Source of the DNA: Escallonia rubra
Lineage: Eukaryota; Streptophyta; Magnoliopsida; Escalloniales; Escalloniaceae
NCBI GenBank assembly: GCA_033065855.1
Contig: JAVXUO010003142.1
Span: forward strand, 62,001 to 126,000
Length of the DNA stretch: 64,000 bases
Direction of reading: 5' to 3'
This document shows positions 34,850 to 46,454 of this stretch, piece after piece. A program made the translations under genes and the position numbers. Numbering within the stretch: position 1 is the stretch's first letter; each line of letters opens with the position of its first letter. Below the pieces are notes generated by a model, which ran no database searches, was not told the DNA's origin, and saw only the letters and a program-made list of their open reading frames with translations.

Positions 34850-36864
34850 ATCAGAGGTTGGTTAGAGACGACATCAAATTTCTCAAGCAAAATCGGTCAG
34901 TTGGTCAAATGAAAATCAAAATTTCTTAGGAAAACTGAATAATCGATTAGAAAGATAAAAGAGAAAATGTGCAAATCAAATGGGAAAACCGACTGATTAT
35001 TCGAAAACTAGACGATTTTTCTGATAAAATTTTCAGATTTTTAAAATTTTTCGACTATTAAACCTATACAAATTAGGGCTACTTTGTTATATAATCAGGA
35101 CTCATCTCTTTAGAATGAAACTTGTCCCTCTTTCACTTCTCAGAATTCTCACTGGCTTTTGAAGATGATCCTATAATCTTCGAGCTCCAACTCTGGGCTT
35201 TCGCGAACTCCTGCAACAAAATTAAATCGATCCTTCTAAACGGGCAATTCAACCTGAAATCTGTGATAAGCTTAAAAAGTGTGGTGGTTTATGAGGACAT
35301 TTTTTGCGCTGCTTGCAAATTCTAAGATGAGTCATGTCTTCCATTTCGGTCTGAATGAACTTGGCCCTAGTTTCGATGACTTCTCGGCTCTCGTTGGTAT
35401 TTCGGCCAATCTACTCACCGCTATTCCTGTCATCCAAGATGGTTATGTGAAGGCTCTCAAGACTTTACTGAAGATAAAAAAGGAGCGTGTAAGGTCTTTC
35501 ATCCAAGGCGACGGTATTCTGCTTTCGCAAGTGAGAGACTGCTTTTCTGCTAAACTGACTGATTGCGATCAACAATTTGCTCATGGTCGGTAACCGCTCT
35601 AGCACTATGTTTGGTGGCCAAGTATCTCACTTTTTCTGGCCCTGCGGTTGCTGATGTGAGGCTAGCTGACATATTGATTTAGGTGTCTACCAAGGGTAAA
35701 ACCCTAATCCTCTTAGTGGTAGCTGAAACTCTGCTCAGCATTACTGATGTTCATAAGGATCTGAGTGTTCCTTTTGGGGGTAGCTCCATGCTTCTGTATA
35801 TGTGGCTGTTAGACCACATGTGCCTGATAGCCAATTCTCATATGGAAGGATATTGCCCCAGTGTTTTTCATTCTCGGTCTCTGCTTTTTGAAGGCTGCTC
35901 GGGCATCCACGAGTGGACTCGCTTCTTTTGTGTGTAGGAGTCCGAGGATATTCACTGGTATTGCTCATGGTGGGGAGTTCGTGGTTCACAATTGCAGACT
36001 TGCAGACACTATTGTGTCTGCTTCTTGGGATATTGTTACTCCACATTCTGCTTTACATGTTAGATACTGAGACAATTTGGGTATAAATAGGTAATTCCCG
36101 ATTTCTATAGTACCTTTGCTGCCATGGAAGGTGTCATTGGCCCCTCTGTGATCAAAGCTGCTCTAAAAGGTTGGAGTTCCCCTCCCTATTTTGATCGTTT
36201 CATTGGAGGTGACATGTTTGTTGGCAGTATGGATTCGACTGCCCCAATGTTGTCCAATGAGTATATCAACTTGTTGTGGCCTGATATCCGAGAAAATGTG
36301 TTGGCTTTGGAGAACAAGTTGAGGGCAAAGTTAAATTGGGACTTCCCGAGTGCTTGTGATATAATATCTCTAGAGCAAGCAAAATAGAAAGCTCCCACTA
36401 CTATCGGCTTAGGGCCAGAGGAACCTGAGTCTGGTAAGTCTTCTCAGAGTGCGGTAAACAGCGTCGTCCTTAGGCTGAAGGTAAAGTCCGGGTCACTTGG
36501 ATCAGACGATCTTGGATTGGTTCCCAAAATGTTCGAGGAGAAGTTTGATGTTGACAGGAATCCCATATGGTCTTTACACATGGATGAGCCCCGACGACAC
36601 CCCTCTTTACTGCTTAAGGAGAAACCACTGAAGAGGAACCCGACTATTAAAGCTACTTGGAACCAGGAAGCCAACATAAATGCTTATCTCAAATGCCAGT
36701 TTGATCGGAAAGGCAATAAAGGCAAAGAGAAAGCGGATCAGGGACCGGCTTTTTACGTGCAAGAATTAGAGGATGTGATTTCAGTGTCTCAGAGATTGGC
36801 TTATAAGAAATATAAGAAGACATGGAAGGCAATCATAAATGATGAAGACAGTCCGACTATGTAG
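34850..36864 (+). pseudogene. Accessory antisense ORF of a Tat-lineage Gypsy element
   Basis: This + strand frame lies downstream of a minus-strand gag-pol (37570-43618), i.e. antisense and 3' of integrase, where Tat-lineage elements such as Grande and Retand carry extra ORFs (known). Pieces: VVVYEDIFCAACKF (35280), NELGPSFDDFSALVGI (35360), PFGGSSMLLYMWLLDHMCLIAN (about 35770), then 36124-36864 with SVIKAALKGWSSPPYFDRFI and a basic C-terminus (DRKGNKGKEKADQGPAF). Stops and frame changes at about 35320, 35590, 35690 and 36387 make it a pseudogene. Function unknown. Confidence 0.65.
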
Positions 36865-37569
36865 AAGATGAAAAAGATTTTGATGGATATCACATAGGTT
36901 GCTGGTAGGATTTAGAATTTTCTTTTGGCCCTAACTTTTTCCTAGGCCGCCCTTTGCAGGGTTTTCGTCCAAGCGGGCCTTTTTTTAGAAAAAATTTCTG
37001 ATTTTCATTTTTCTTTGGCCTATCTTTTGCCTAGGCCACCCTTTACAAGGTTTTCGTCCTAACGAGTGCTTTATTTTTCTCAGGAAATATAGTCAGTGTG
37101 TTAGCCAGTGGAATCAAAGAATTTTATTAAAATTTAACCGCACCTGAGGTAACTTACGGGTTGCCTACGTACCTCCATTTATGTGTTACACCTATTTGTG
37201 TGAGCTTGAAAAATATTCTTATGGAGGATCAGGTCATTCATAGTTCAATTATAAAATTTGCTTTGGCGTAGCATTTCTTTAATCGATCTGTGACAACTCA
37301 ATTCCATCTAAGTCGACCAAAAGCACTGCACCCCCAGTCATGATTTGCTTGATCATATAGGAACCTGACTAGTTGAGTTCGAACTTTCCTCGCGGCTTCC
37401 AAATTTGTCCAATATTCTCATTTAACACTAGATTTCCTTCATTCAATCAGTGTCCCTTCACTTGCTTGTATAAAGCTCGGGCAATTCGCTTTTGGTAACC
37501 CTAATTGTGATATAATGCTTTCAGCCCTTTCTCATCTGCTAGCGCCAATTCTTCAAATTTGTGTCTTAC
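36865..37569. other. Spacer between Tat antisense ORF and integrase
   Basis: Contains two diverged copies of a roughly 60-base unit, 'ttttctttggcc...cctaggcc.ccctttrcargg-ttttcgtcc' (about 36920 and 37008), then 'gcacctgaggtaacttacgggttgcctacgtacc', a phrase I associate with Tat/Ogre elements. No gene. Confidence 0.5.
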
Positions 37570-38310
37570 TCAGTCTTCCTCGGCTATCTGGTTTTCTAAT
37601 AGCACCCTGAAAGAGTTAACTTCTAATTCTACTACGACCTCCATGTCATAAACTAATGAATTTGGGCTAGCCCCAGTTGACGTTCTCACAAATGACCTAT
37701 AGACCCAGAGGGCATAGGGGAGCTTATCTGGCCAACTCCTACAGGAATCTGTCATTTTACTCAGCATGCTTTTGATGTTCTTGTTGGCGGCTTTGATATC
37801 CCCATTAATTTGTGGTCGGTATCGCGACGAGCGATGTCGGATGATACCATACTCCTCGGCTTGGTCTGTGACTCTCCTTTAAAATGTAGCAGTCGTCTGA
37901 GATTAACTCCTGGGGTACTCCAAATTGGCAAATGATGTTCGTCCGGATAAACTGAGCAACCTCTCTGGCATTGAGTACGGTATACGAAGAGGCTTCCACC
38001 CACTTCAGGAAGTAATATATGGCTATTTATATAAACTCATCTCCATTAGACGCCTTGGGACTGATCTTCCCTATCACATCTATTCCCCATACTGAAAACT
38101 GAAAACGGCCAAGGGGAGGCCATGTTGTATAATTCCCGGGGAGGGAGATGTTGCAAGTTGGCATACACCTGACACTTGTAGCACCTTTTCACATACTCGA
38201 CACAGTCTTGCTCCATAGTACTCCAATAATATCCCTGTCGAAGGGCCTTCTTTGCAAGCATTCGCCCGTTCATGTGTGGTCCACACTCTTCTGCATTCAG
38301 TTACACACAA
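37570..38310 (-). pseudogene. Tat-type integrase fragments
   Basis: The zinc-binding and linker part at 38273-38046 has MNGRMLAKKALRQGYYWSTM, YVKRCYKCQV and SPWPFSVFSMG. The core pieces follow at 37999-37761 (NIICQFGVPQELISDD, a catalytic Asp context) and 37767-37570 (LPYALWVYRSFVRTSTGASP). The frames alternate with stops between them. Confidence 0.8.
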
Positions 38311-38899
38311 CAGATGTTCTCAATTATAATGCCTTTTTTACAATCTTTTGTCACACATGAAAAATTGTGCCGCCCGTCTTCTTAGAGCTACCTATCCTTC
38401 GGGGAGCACCCATCCAAATATTTTGCGTCCTTAATAAGATTTTGTTTATCAGTATACCAAGGTTCAACTATCTCGTCTTCTCTTACGGGTGCTATCATGA
38501 AACGGTAGGTTGGTCGGTTTCTCTTTTGTATGACAAACAGCTCTACCTCCTGTACTTCGTGTATGTTAACTATTGATGCAAGGGTGGCTAGGGCATAGGC
38601 AAAGTTGTTCTTGACTCAGGCTAAGTATTCCACATCTTCAAAATTTTCCCAAATGGGCATGATATGCTTCAAGACGTTCATTTCTGATCCTCCACATACC
38701 CTAGATCTAATATGATTAATGTTGAATCTCCATATACTGTGATCTCCCGAACTTCCAAATTCAAAGGCATCTCTAAACCGATAATACAAGCTTTATATTC
38801 GGGGTGTTGTTAATACCGTTGAATGTCAGCTTGATGGCTATGGGTAAAATGGGCTCCGTCTGGTGAGATCAATAATACCCCTACTCCAAAACCTTTATT

Positions 38900-40300
38900 A
38901 TTTGCTGCTCCATCAAAGTATAATTGTCATCTCATCTCTTATTCAACTATGCATGCTCCTTCATCTAGGAACCTCGCCTCCTATCGACTGGTATCATACG
39001 TTAGACAATCGGCTGATATATCAGCCGTGACCTTTCCTTTGATCGACTTCTACATGACATAGGTGATATCAAGACAACAAAAAAATCCACTTAGTTGAGT
39101 GGTTAGATAGGACAGGCTTCTCAAACAAGTACTTCTTAGGTCCATTCTGGCCAGCAATCTAACGGCGTACACTAAGACATAATGTCTCAATCTTTGTGTT
39201 ACCCAAACCAAAGATACACATGTCTTCTCTAGGGCCAAATAATTCACTTCCCTTTGGGTTACTCAAATAGTATATGACTCTTTCAACCAAGGAATTCTCC
39301 AAGTGTTGAGCTAACATGGCTCCGGCGGTGGGTATCGATTACAGTCAGGTATAGTAACAAAGGGCTACCGGGTATAAGTGGGCTTAGGACTTGAGGGTTG
39401 CTAAGGTACTGTCTAATTTTGTCGAAGGTTTCCTGGCACAAAGGGTTTCATTCTTTACTTGAATCCTTCTTCAACAGTTTGAATACAGGCTCACAGATCA
39501 TGGTTAGTGGGATGTATTGGATTCTACCTAAGAACCCTCTGATTTCCTTTTCTGTCTTGGGTGGGGGCATCTCCATTATGTCTTTGGTCTTGGCTGGTTT
39601 CACCTCTATTTCTCGTTTACTTACTATGAAACCTAGCAACTTCCCCGCTGTTACTCTGAACATACATTTCTGCTGGTTGAGCCTTACATTGTACTACCTT
39701 AACCTCTCAAAGTACTTTCTCAATAATGTACAATTATCCTCCCTTTTTTTTGGCTTGATAACCATGTCATCCACATAAAAATTCCACCTCTTTATGAATC
39801 ATGTCATGGAATAGGGTGGTAGTGGCTCACTGGTAAGAACCCCTGCCATTTTTCAAGTCGAAAGGCATTATTGTGAAATAGAAGGCACCCAAGGGGATAG
39901 TAAAAGGCATATTCTCTTGGTCTTCGAGGGGCCATTCTTTTCTGGTTATACCATGCAAAACAATCTACAAAGGATACCAACTCATGCTCGACTGTGTTGT
40001 CTATGATGGGTAAATGGAAGTCATCTTTTGGAGAAGCTCAGTTTAGGTCTCGGTAGTCAACAAACGTCCTAACTTGACCAAAAGGTTTGGGAATGGGTAC
40101 GATGTTGGCTAGCCAGGTAAGGTATTCAATCACTCGGATAAATCCAATGTGGAGTAACTTCATCACTTCCTCCTTAACCTTGAGGGACCAATCTGGCCTC
40201 AACTTGTAGAGTTTCTGTTTGACAAGTTTGGCTTCTGGTAGGATAGGCTAGTCATGTTCCACGATGGTGGGTCTATACCGGGCATGTCACTATATGACCA
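38900..40300 (-). pseudogene. Tat-type reverse transcriptase and RNase H fragments
   Basis: The RT thumb is clear at 39663-39448 (TAGKLLGFIVSKREIEVKPAK, EMPPPKTEKEIRGFLGRI). RNase H follows at 39247-39050 (NYLALEKTCVSLVWVTQRLRHY). The fingers and palm (about 40300-39700) are present only as scattered words, with stops every few dozen codons. Confidence 0.72.
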
Positions 40301-41232
40301 AACAAATATATCGATAAATTCCTTGAGGAATGCATTGATCTCTTCTTCTTTCTATCTCATCTAGACTAGCCCCTATTTTGATTTCTTTTACATTTTCGGG
40401 GGAGCCTATGTTGACTATAACTGTTTCCTCGACCACTGGCTTGACACGACTAAATTTCTAATTTTTTATTTCTTTTATTTTTTTTTTCTCTTCTAAGTCC
40501 ATTAGATGTGACTCATTATAAACCTAGTTGATTAATTCATCATAACCTATATCAGCAATCAAGGGATAATTGAAATCAATTATTATACTATCAATCAAGT
40601 AGTTTGGAAAAACATAGTAGGTAAGCAGATTTAGATTGACTAAGGTGACATAAGCATCCAAGTCTTCCGGTTCTGGAGTATATTTGGCAACAAGACATCC
40701 TCTGGTAACCCCTCCTACAGTCAGTGGTCCGTACTCTATCATCCAATTTTGTGTGTCGCCCTGTGCTGAAGTGAGTATGCATGCTGGGTCCACAACTTAT
40801 TCGTCTGCTTCACAGATAAGCACCGAGATAAACATATCAGTAAAGCATGTTGTCATCTATTCCGACTCCATCAAATACATCCAATTCTGAGACTCGTTGG
40901 GTACCCAGCTTAGTCTGTACTGACAATTCTTCATCCTTAACCCACTCGCAGCCGTAGAATATCTCCCATCCTTTAATCTGCTTCCTAGTCTCGACACTGT
41001 AAACTAATTCTGGAAATCCATAGAAGGGTTCACTTTCTCATTCTTTGATGAAACGTCCATTCATAGTAGGGATCTTGGTCATGCTCATATGCTTCTCACT
41101 TTTCTTATCCTTCTTGGCCGGGGCTAGCTTCTGGATGGCTTTCTTCTTCTCCTTTCTGGTTAGCTTATATCGTAAGCCGAATTGGTCTTTTTTGTTCTCC
41201 ATATCCGGGAAGCTGGGAACTCCTTGACAGTT

Positions 41233-42180
41233 TCAACCTAAGCTTTTTCTGGGAAAGTAGTAAATTTTCCTTAACATGGGGACTACACTCATACTGCTAT
41301 AGGGTTCAAAGATGAGGAAGTTTTCACCGTGAGAAACCTCCTCATACTCGAGACACTGAGCCGAGTGATCCATCCTAAATCCACTGAACATAATATCCAA
41401 AGAATCGAGCGGCACCTGAACACTACCTTTCTCGACTTGTCCGATCTGAGGAAACTGTGAATCTTCCATTATGGTGAAAACAACCGTTCAACACAGACAT
41501 TCTGTTGCAATATAAAGGGGATTGCACCCGTAGTGTATCCAAGGTAGTCCCAATAGGAGGCTGAAGGCGGCAGGTATATCCAATACCTGAAACTCCACAT
41601 CAAAGCTAGCAGTACCTACAGATGGCTGGGTTGGAAAGCGTGAACTCTGATGGGTAAATAACGAGGGCTTGAACAGTATGTGGGGGATAGACATTTAGAG
41701 CAGGACAATTGTTTATAAGGATTAATGGAACCTTCTTATCAAACGCTCGTATAGTGATATGAAGCGCGTCATTGTGGCTTGGTCCAGATTTGGGCAGGTC
41801 AGATTCGGAAAAGGTAAGGATATTTCAGTAATGTATTGCCCCTAGCTCTTGGGACAAGTCTTTAGGCTAGGTCTAGATTGGTATTTGGTCTTTACTGAGA
41901 AGTTTGATGAGGGCTTGGTGGTGAGAATATAAGGTAGACAGTAGTCCCCATATGAAAATGTTGGCTTGGGTCTTCTTCAATTGTCTAAGGACTTCATCAT
42001 CAGGAGAGTCTTGAGAAAATAATGGGTCAGATGCGGTTGGCTAGGGCGCGGTCTGGTACACTCGACCTGATGGGGTTAGGTAGGATACACCGGCACTGGG
42101 TTGGAATATAAACCCGGTTTCTTCATCGTATTCTTCTTCAACAGTGAAGGTCTTGCCTTCCATCAACTCTTCCCAAGTAA
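41233..42180 (-). pseudogene. Tat-type protease region
   Basis: The frame at 41694-41488 has FDVEFQVLDIPAAFSLLLGLPWIH, the conserved C-terminal flap and LLGRPWIH region of Tat proteases. The active-site Asp-Thr/Ser-Gly segment is not intact. The frame 41469-41233 downstream is a linker before RT. Confidence 0.6.
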
Positions 42181-43618
42181 TCACATTACTGAACTACGGC
42201 AAAGAATCATAAGTGGAATTGACTTCTGAACTGACTGACTGGCTGGAACAACAAAAATGGTCGGATCCATAGTTGGCTGCCTGTCACCAATGCAATTAAC
42301 TCTATGAGGTGGCAAAGGTTCTCTTAAGACATTCAGTCTGACATGAGGGGGAATTTTGCCCTTGTCTATGAGGTCTTGTATGGCATGTCGCAAGGTTATG
42401 CATCTATCTGTGCAGTGACCCTTTCCTTGGTGGTAATCACAAAAAAGGCATTCATATCATATCATTCGGGTATTACTGTCGGTGTGAGTGTAGGCGGTTG
42501 CTTGGATATCATTCCCCTCCTTAACAGTTGTTCAAAAACTTTAGGGAGCGGTGCAATCAATGGTGTGAACTTTCTCCTAGGTCCGTAGTGGCTTCCCATG
42601 TCACTGCTCGAGGTGTTTGCACGGTGTTGACATTGTTGGCTATGGCTGGCTCAGACTGTGCATTGGAACTTTTTGGGCTGGCTCGATATACCCCTGGCCG
42701 CTTCGAATCATGAGAGAAGGTATTGTTGTTGATTGCTTCTTCAATCTGTATAAAGGATCCCATAAGAGCTTTGAACGATGTATAGTAATGTCCAAAGATA
42801 TAATTGTGGTAAACTGGGAACATGTTACTCCTGACTATGTTCGCTTGCTCTTCTTTGGTTGGACGATTCACCATCTGAGCTACTCCACCTCATGATGAAA
42901 GTTGAAATGGACTCTCCCGACTTTTGCTTCGTGGTTTTCAAATCTCTCCTGGTGATATCTAGGTCAACATTGTTTTGGTACTACTTTACAAACTCTCTCA
43001 CAACATCTTCCCAAGTACGGACTCGGGCTTCATCCAGAATAAGAAACCACTGGGAGCGGCTCCGATGAGAGTACAGTGGATTGGGAGCGGCTCCGATGAG
43101 AGTACAGTGGAACCACTGTATCAATTGATTCTTATTCACTTTATATGAGGCCAATGTCCACATGTATATCTTCACATGGATCTTGGGATCCGTGGTCACA
43201 TCAAACTTATCCATCTCTGGCATTTTGAACTTGAGGGATAACTTATCCTCAGGGTTCATGGTTAAGGCACTGAGGTCGCTTCTCCTTATCCTGGCGATCT
43301 GTGACTCGAGTTTGACTGTCTTGTCCTTCCATTATGATACAGCACGGGGTTTTGTCTCCTCTTCCTCTTACTCATACATCCAATCAAACTCCGGACCTTT
43401 CTTCTTGTCATCCTTCTTCCTTTCTTATTCTGATTCTCTCCTACCTCTCCTCTTGAGGTTATCCAATTCCTCGGTGGTTTGAATTGCTGCTCGGTTAGAG
43501 TAATGAAACCATTCCACAAATCCTTCTGAAGTTCACCGATGATACAGACTAATTGGAGATTTATGGGAGTTCTTCGGCCATTGGAGTTCGTGAGAACTTT
43601 CCGGATGAGTCTCGACAC
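42181..43618 (-). pseudogene. Tat-type gag
   Basis: The capsid part is at 43259-42981 (KFKMPEMDKFDVTTDPKIHV, RTWEDVVREFVK), continuing at 42874-42557 (GSFIQIEEAI), then a single-knuckle-like CDYHQGKGHCTDRC near 42450 and RHAIQDLIDKGKIP at 42393. Several in-frame stops. Contains a 31-bp tandem duplication at 43051-43111. Confidence 0.75.
43051..43111. repeat. 31-bp perfect tandem duplication in Tat gag
   Basis: The unit tgggagcggctccgatgaga followed by gtacagtgga occurs at 43051-43080 and again at 43082-43111. The 31-base period shifts the frame, adding to the decay of gag. Confidence 0.95.
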
Positions 43619-45985
43619 TAACCACGCTTAGTCTTAACTGTATAGGAAAAGTTGTCAAAAATTTAATTATACGTTCTACAGAGATCGAATTGGCTAGTTT
43701 ATACTCTAACATGGGTAAAGGGGGTTCTTACGACCTTTTAGGGTGTTTTTTGAATTTTGGGGAAAGAGGACTGTAATCGGCCGGTTGGTCAGTGTGGGTA
43801 GATATTTTTCTGGGGAATAAGGTTTCTAATTAACCGTCTGGTCATCCGCATAGATAACCGCCTAATTGGTCAGTGGGTTGAAGGTTTATTTTTAGGAATG
43901 AGGATGAGGTTTCTAAATAATCGTCCGGTTCGTTAGTGGGTTAGGGTTTGTTTCTGAGAATTTTTCTGAGGATGATGTTTCTGACTAACCGTCTGGTCAT
44001 CCGAGAGGATAAACGATCGGTTGGTTAGTGGGTTGAATCAGGGTATGAGCTAGCCAGTTTCAGATTTTTTCAAGTAATGCACATACTGACTAACGGTCCA
44101 TTGGGAGCATGGATAACTGGCCGGACATGAGTTTACAAAATGCTGGTTAGTTCCTCATTCCAACATGCCATAAGCCAATACAAGTATTCTCCCAACAAAT
44201 GACAGAACACTGAATGGTCCGGACGTGAGTTTTCTCATTATAACATCGGTGGAAAGGTCACTCTTATCGGCTCAACTACACCATATACCTTATGCCCGAA
44301 ACTAGGAAGTTAATAATGGGCGATCACCAGTACAACCACAAGTCGTTTAATATACCAAGAAGCCAAGAGGAATCTTTAGTACGAGGCCACAAAGTTGAGA
44401 GCTCAATCTAAAGTTCGCCTTGTGACCAGGATGACAAAGGGCTTCAACTGTTGCTCTCGAATGGGTGGGTCGAGGTGAGAGGTGCGCGTGTGTGAGGTAT
44501 GGAAATAAAAGTACAAGTGCCACAGTTATGTCATACCACCAAATACAAAGAAAATACAACAAGACCAAAAATCAATAAGAACTTTTCAAGTATAGTCCTC
44601 TTAAAAATTTAGTCTCAAGCAGAGTTGCCGCTGTAGCGAACCGCATTGGAAAAATCCTCAAAATGGGATTTTTAAATGGAGTCGCCATCTTATTTAATTT
44701 GAGGAAAACAAAAAAACCTAAAAACATGACTAAAAAGCATCCGAAAGGACAACTAGTCTATCAAAACCAAGAGAGGGGTTCGAGGACTAAGTAACGCAAC
44801 GAGAAGGTGTTAGGCACCCGTCGCGCCCTTTCGTTCTCTACTTCATTTTTAGTGATTAATGGCCTTGAAAGCATGTAGCATGTAAAATACAGTAAAACTC
44901 ACCCTACGTTTATTTTATATTTTTTTTGGCTTGAACTCGACATCAGGGGTTAAGTGACCAACGTATCCAAACGGACTAATCGAAATCAAAATTGTCATAG
45001 TTCGACACTGGTCCTACGAGGAGTAATCTACATTTCGAGACTTTGACTTAGACAAGAAATGGGTAAAAAAGACTCTTTTGTTGTTTTCAAAATGAAATGC
45101 GACTACAGAGAAGGGATGACAATCCATATGATTTCTACCCTAGGAAAGCTAATAAGGATTACCTCGCGATGTAACTTGCCTTGATGACTCGGGGATGTTC
45201 TCCGTAAAATCCACGATGTAAGAAAAAAAAATGTTTTATGAGTGGTTTGAGTGGTTAGACTTCTCGACATAGATAGTATATCACTTTACGAAGAATGGCA
45301 TGCAAGCTCTAAGGAGAATCAACTCTTCGACTGACTAAATCTTGACTCCAAAAAATTAAGGCCAAGACCCCTTTTATAGGGCCCAAGGTCGCATGATCTA
45401 ATAAGATTGGCAATACCAATCTGCAAGGCTGGATATAAGTCAGAATAAGTGATAAAATCGCAGATAGACAAAAGTTAACTAATCAGCCGGTTAGTTGAAA
45501 ACCGGCCGGTTCACCCCATTAATTAAAATGCTTTTTCTCAAATTTGAGGCATTATCTTCCCTTATTTTTAATAATTATCTCTAAAATTGCAAATGGGATA
45601 TACCAGATTCGAGATAAGTCATTTCCTAACCCAAAAAATAGATTGATTTTATCTTTACATCAAAGATAAATCATAGATTATTTTTCCAAGTCATCTAGAC
45701 AAAGTACATCAATTAAAGGTCTGACTATGACCTAAATGGACTGGACTAATGTAATTAGACTGGACTAATGCAGTTGGATTGTACCGAGACAACTAAATTG
45801 GACTTGGACTAAATTAATTAAACTGGACTTGGACTAAATTAATTAAACTGGACTTGGACTAAATTAATTAAATAAACCTGTACTTAATTAAACCACATTA
45901 CTAAGCCTATACTTAATAGTGCCCTCTAATTGATAATAAAGCCCATTATTTAATTAATTAAAAATAACTGCAAAAATGGGATGTC
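43619..45985 (-). other. Tat leader and probable 5' LTR remnant
   Basis: 43740-44160 carries repeats of 'ccggttggtcagt/taaccgtctggtcat', as also seen in the leaders at 28900 and 34880. 44640-44840 contains 'ggagtcgccatct' and 'gaaggtgttaggcacccgtcgcgcc', phrases common near Tat/Ogre LTRs. No ORF of note. LTR boundary not fixed. Confidence 0.45.
45812..45870. repeat. 25-bp tandem repeat (about 2.5 units)
   Basis: The unit 'ttggacttggactaaattaattaaac' is repeated head-to-tail after an older array of 'gactggactaatg' words (45735-45780). Confidence 0.85.
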
Positions 45986-46335
45986 TACACCATCCCACCA
46001 CCGTCGCCATTCACATCGATACCCCACTGCCACCAACGCACCCATAGATCTGCCCCACCATCGTAGATCTGCTCCACCCAGCACCACTGTTGCCATCACC
46101 ACCGTCGCCACTCACATCGCTGCCCCACCATTGCCATCGCACCCAAATATCTGACCTATTATTGCAGCCCCACCGCCGTAGATCTGCTCCACCCATTGCC
46201 ACTACACATGGCCGTTGTCCCCACACATATCGCTGCTCCACCATCGCCACTCATATCCCTGCTCCACCGTCGCCACTGCACCCACGGTTTCGCCCCACCG
46301 TCGAAGATCTGCGCCATCATTGCAGCCCTACAATC
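45986..46335. repeat. GC-rich minisatellite-like block
   Basis: Irregular repeats of 'ccaccgtcgccactcacatc', 'gctgccccacca' and 'cgtagatctgctccaccc'. Open frames on both strands (for example 46011-46250 on -) are by-products of the repeat. No protein recognised. Confidence 0.75.
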
Positions 46336-46454
46336 ACGGTAGTTGTTAATGTTTTTCTAATGTTGGTAGTGTTGTGATTTAAATGGGGGTGGTGGTGGTC
46401 TTTTTGTGATTTAATAAGATAAACATATGAGGGTGGTGGTAGTGTGGTGGTGTT

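Larger units (their letters stand above)
37570..45985 (-). mobile_element. Tat-lineage Ty3/Gypsy element, heavily decayed
   Basis: Reading leftward: leader (45985-43620), gag, protease, RT, RNase H, integrase, and then the antisense ORF on + (34850-36864). The lineage call rests on gag (KFKMPEMDKFDVTTDPKIH, CDYHQGKGH), RT thumb and integrase motifs, plus the antisense ORF. Stops are dense throughout. Intact LTRs were not identified. Confidence 0.75.

Noticed and set aside
46011..46377. Gly/Trp-rich and Pro/His-rich frames in the GC block
   Set aside because: Products of an irregular minisatellite.
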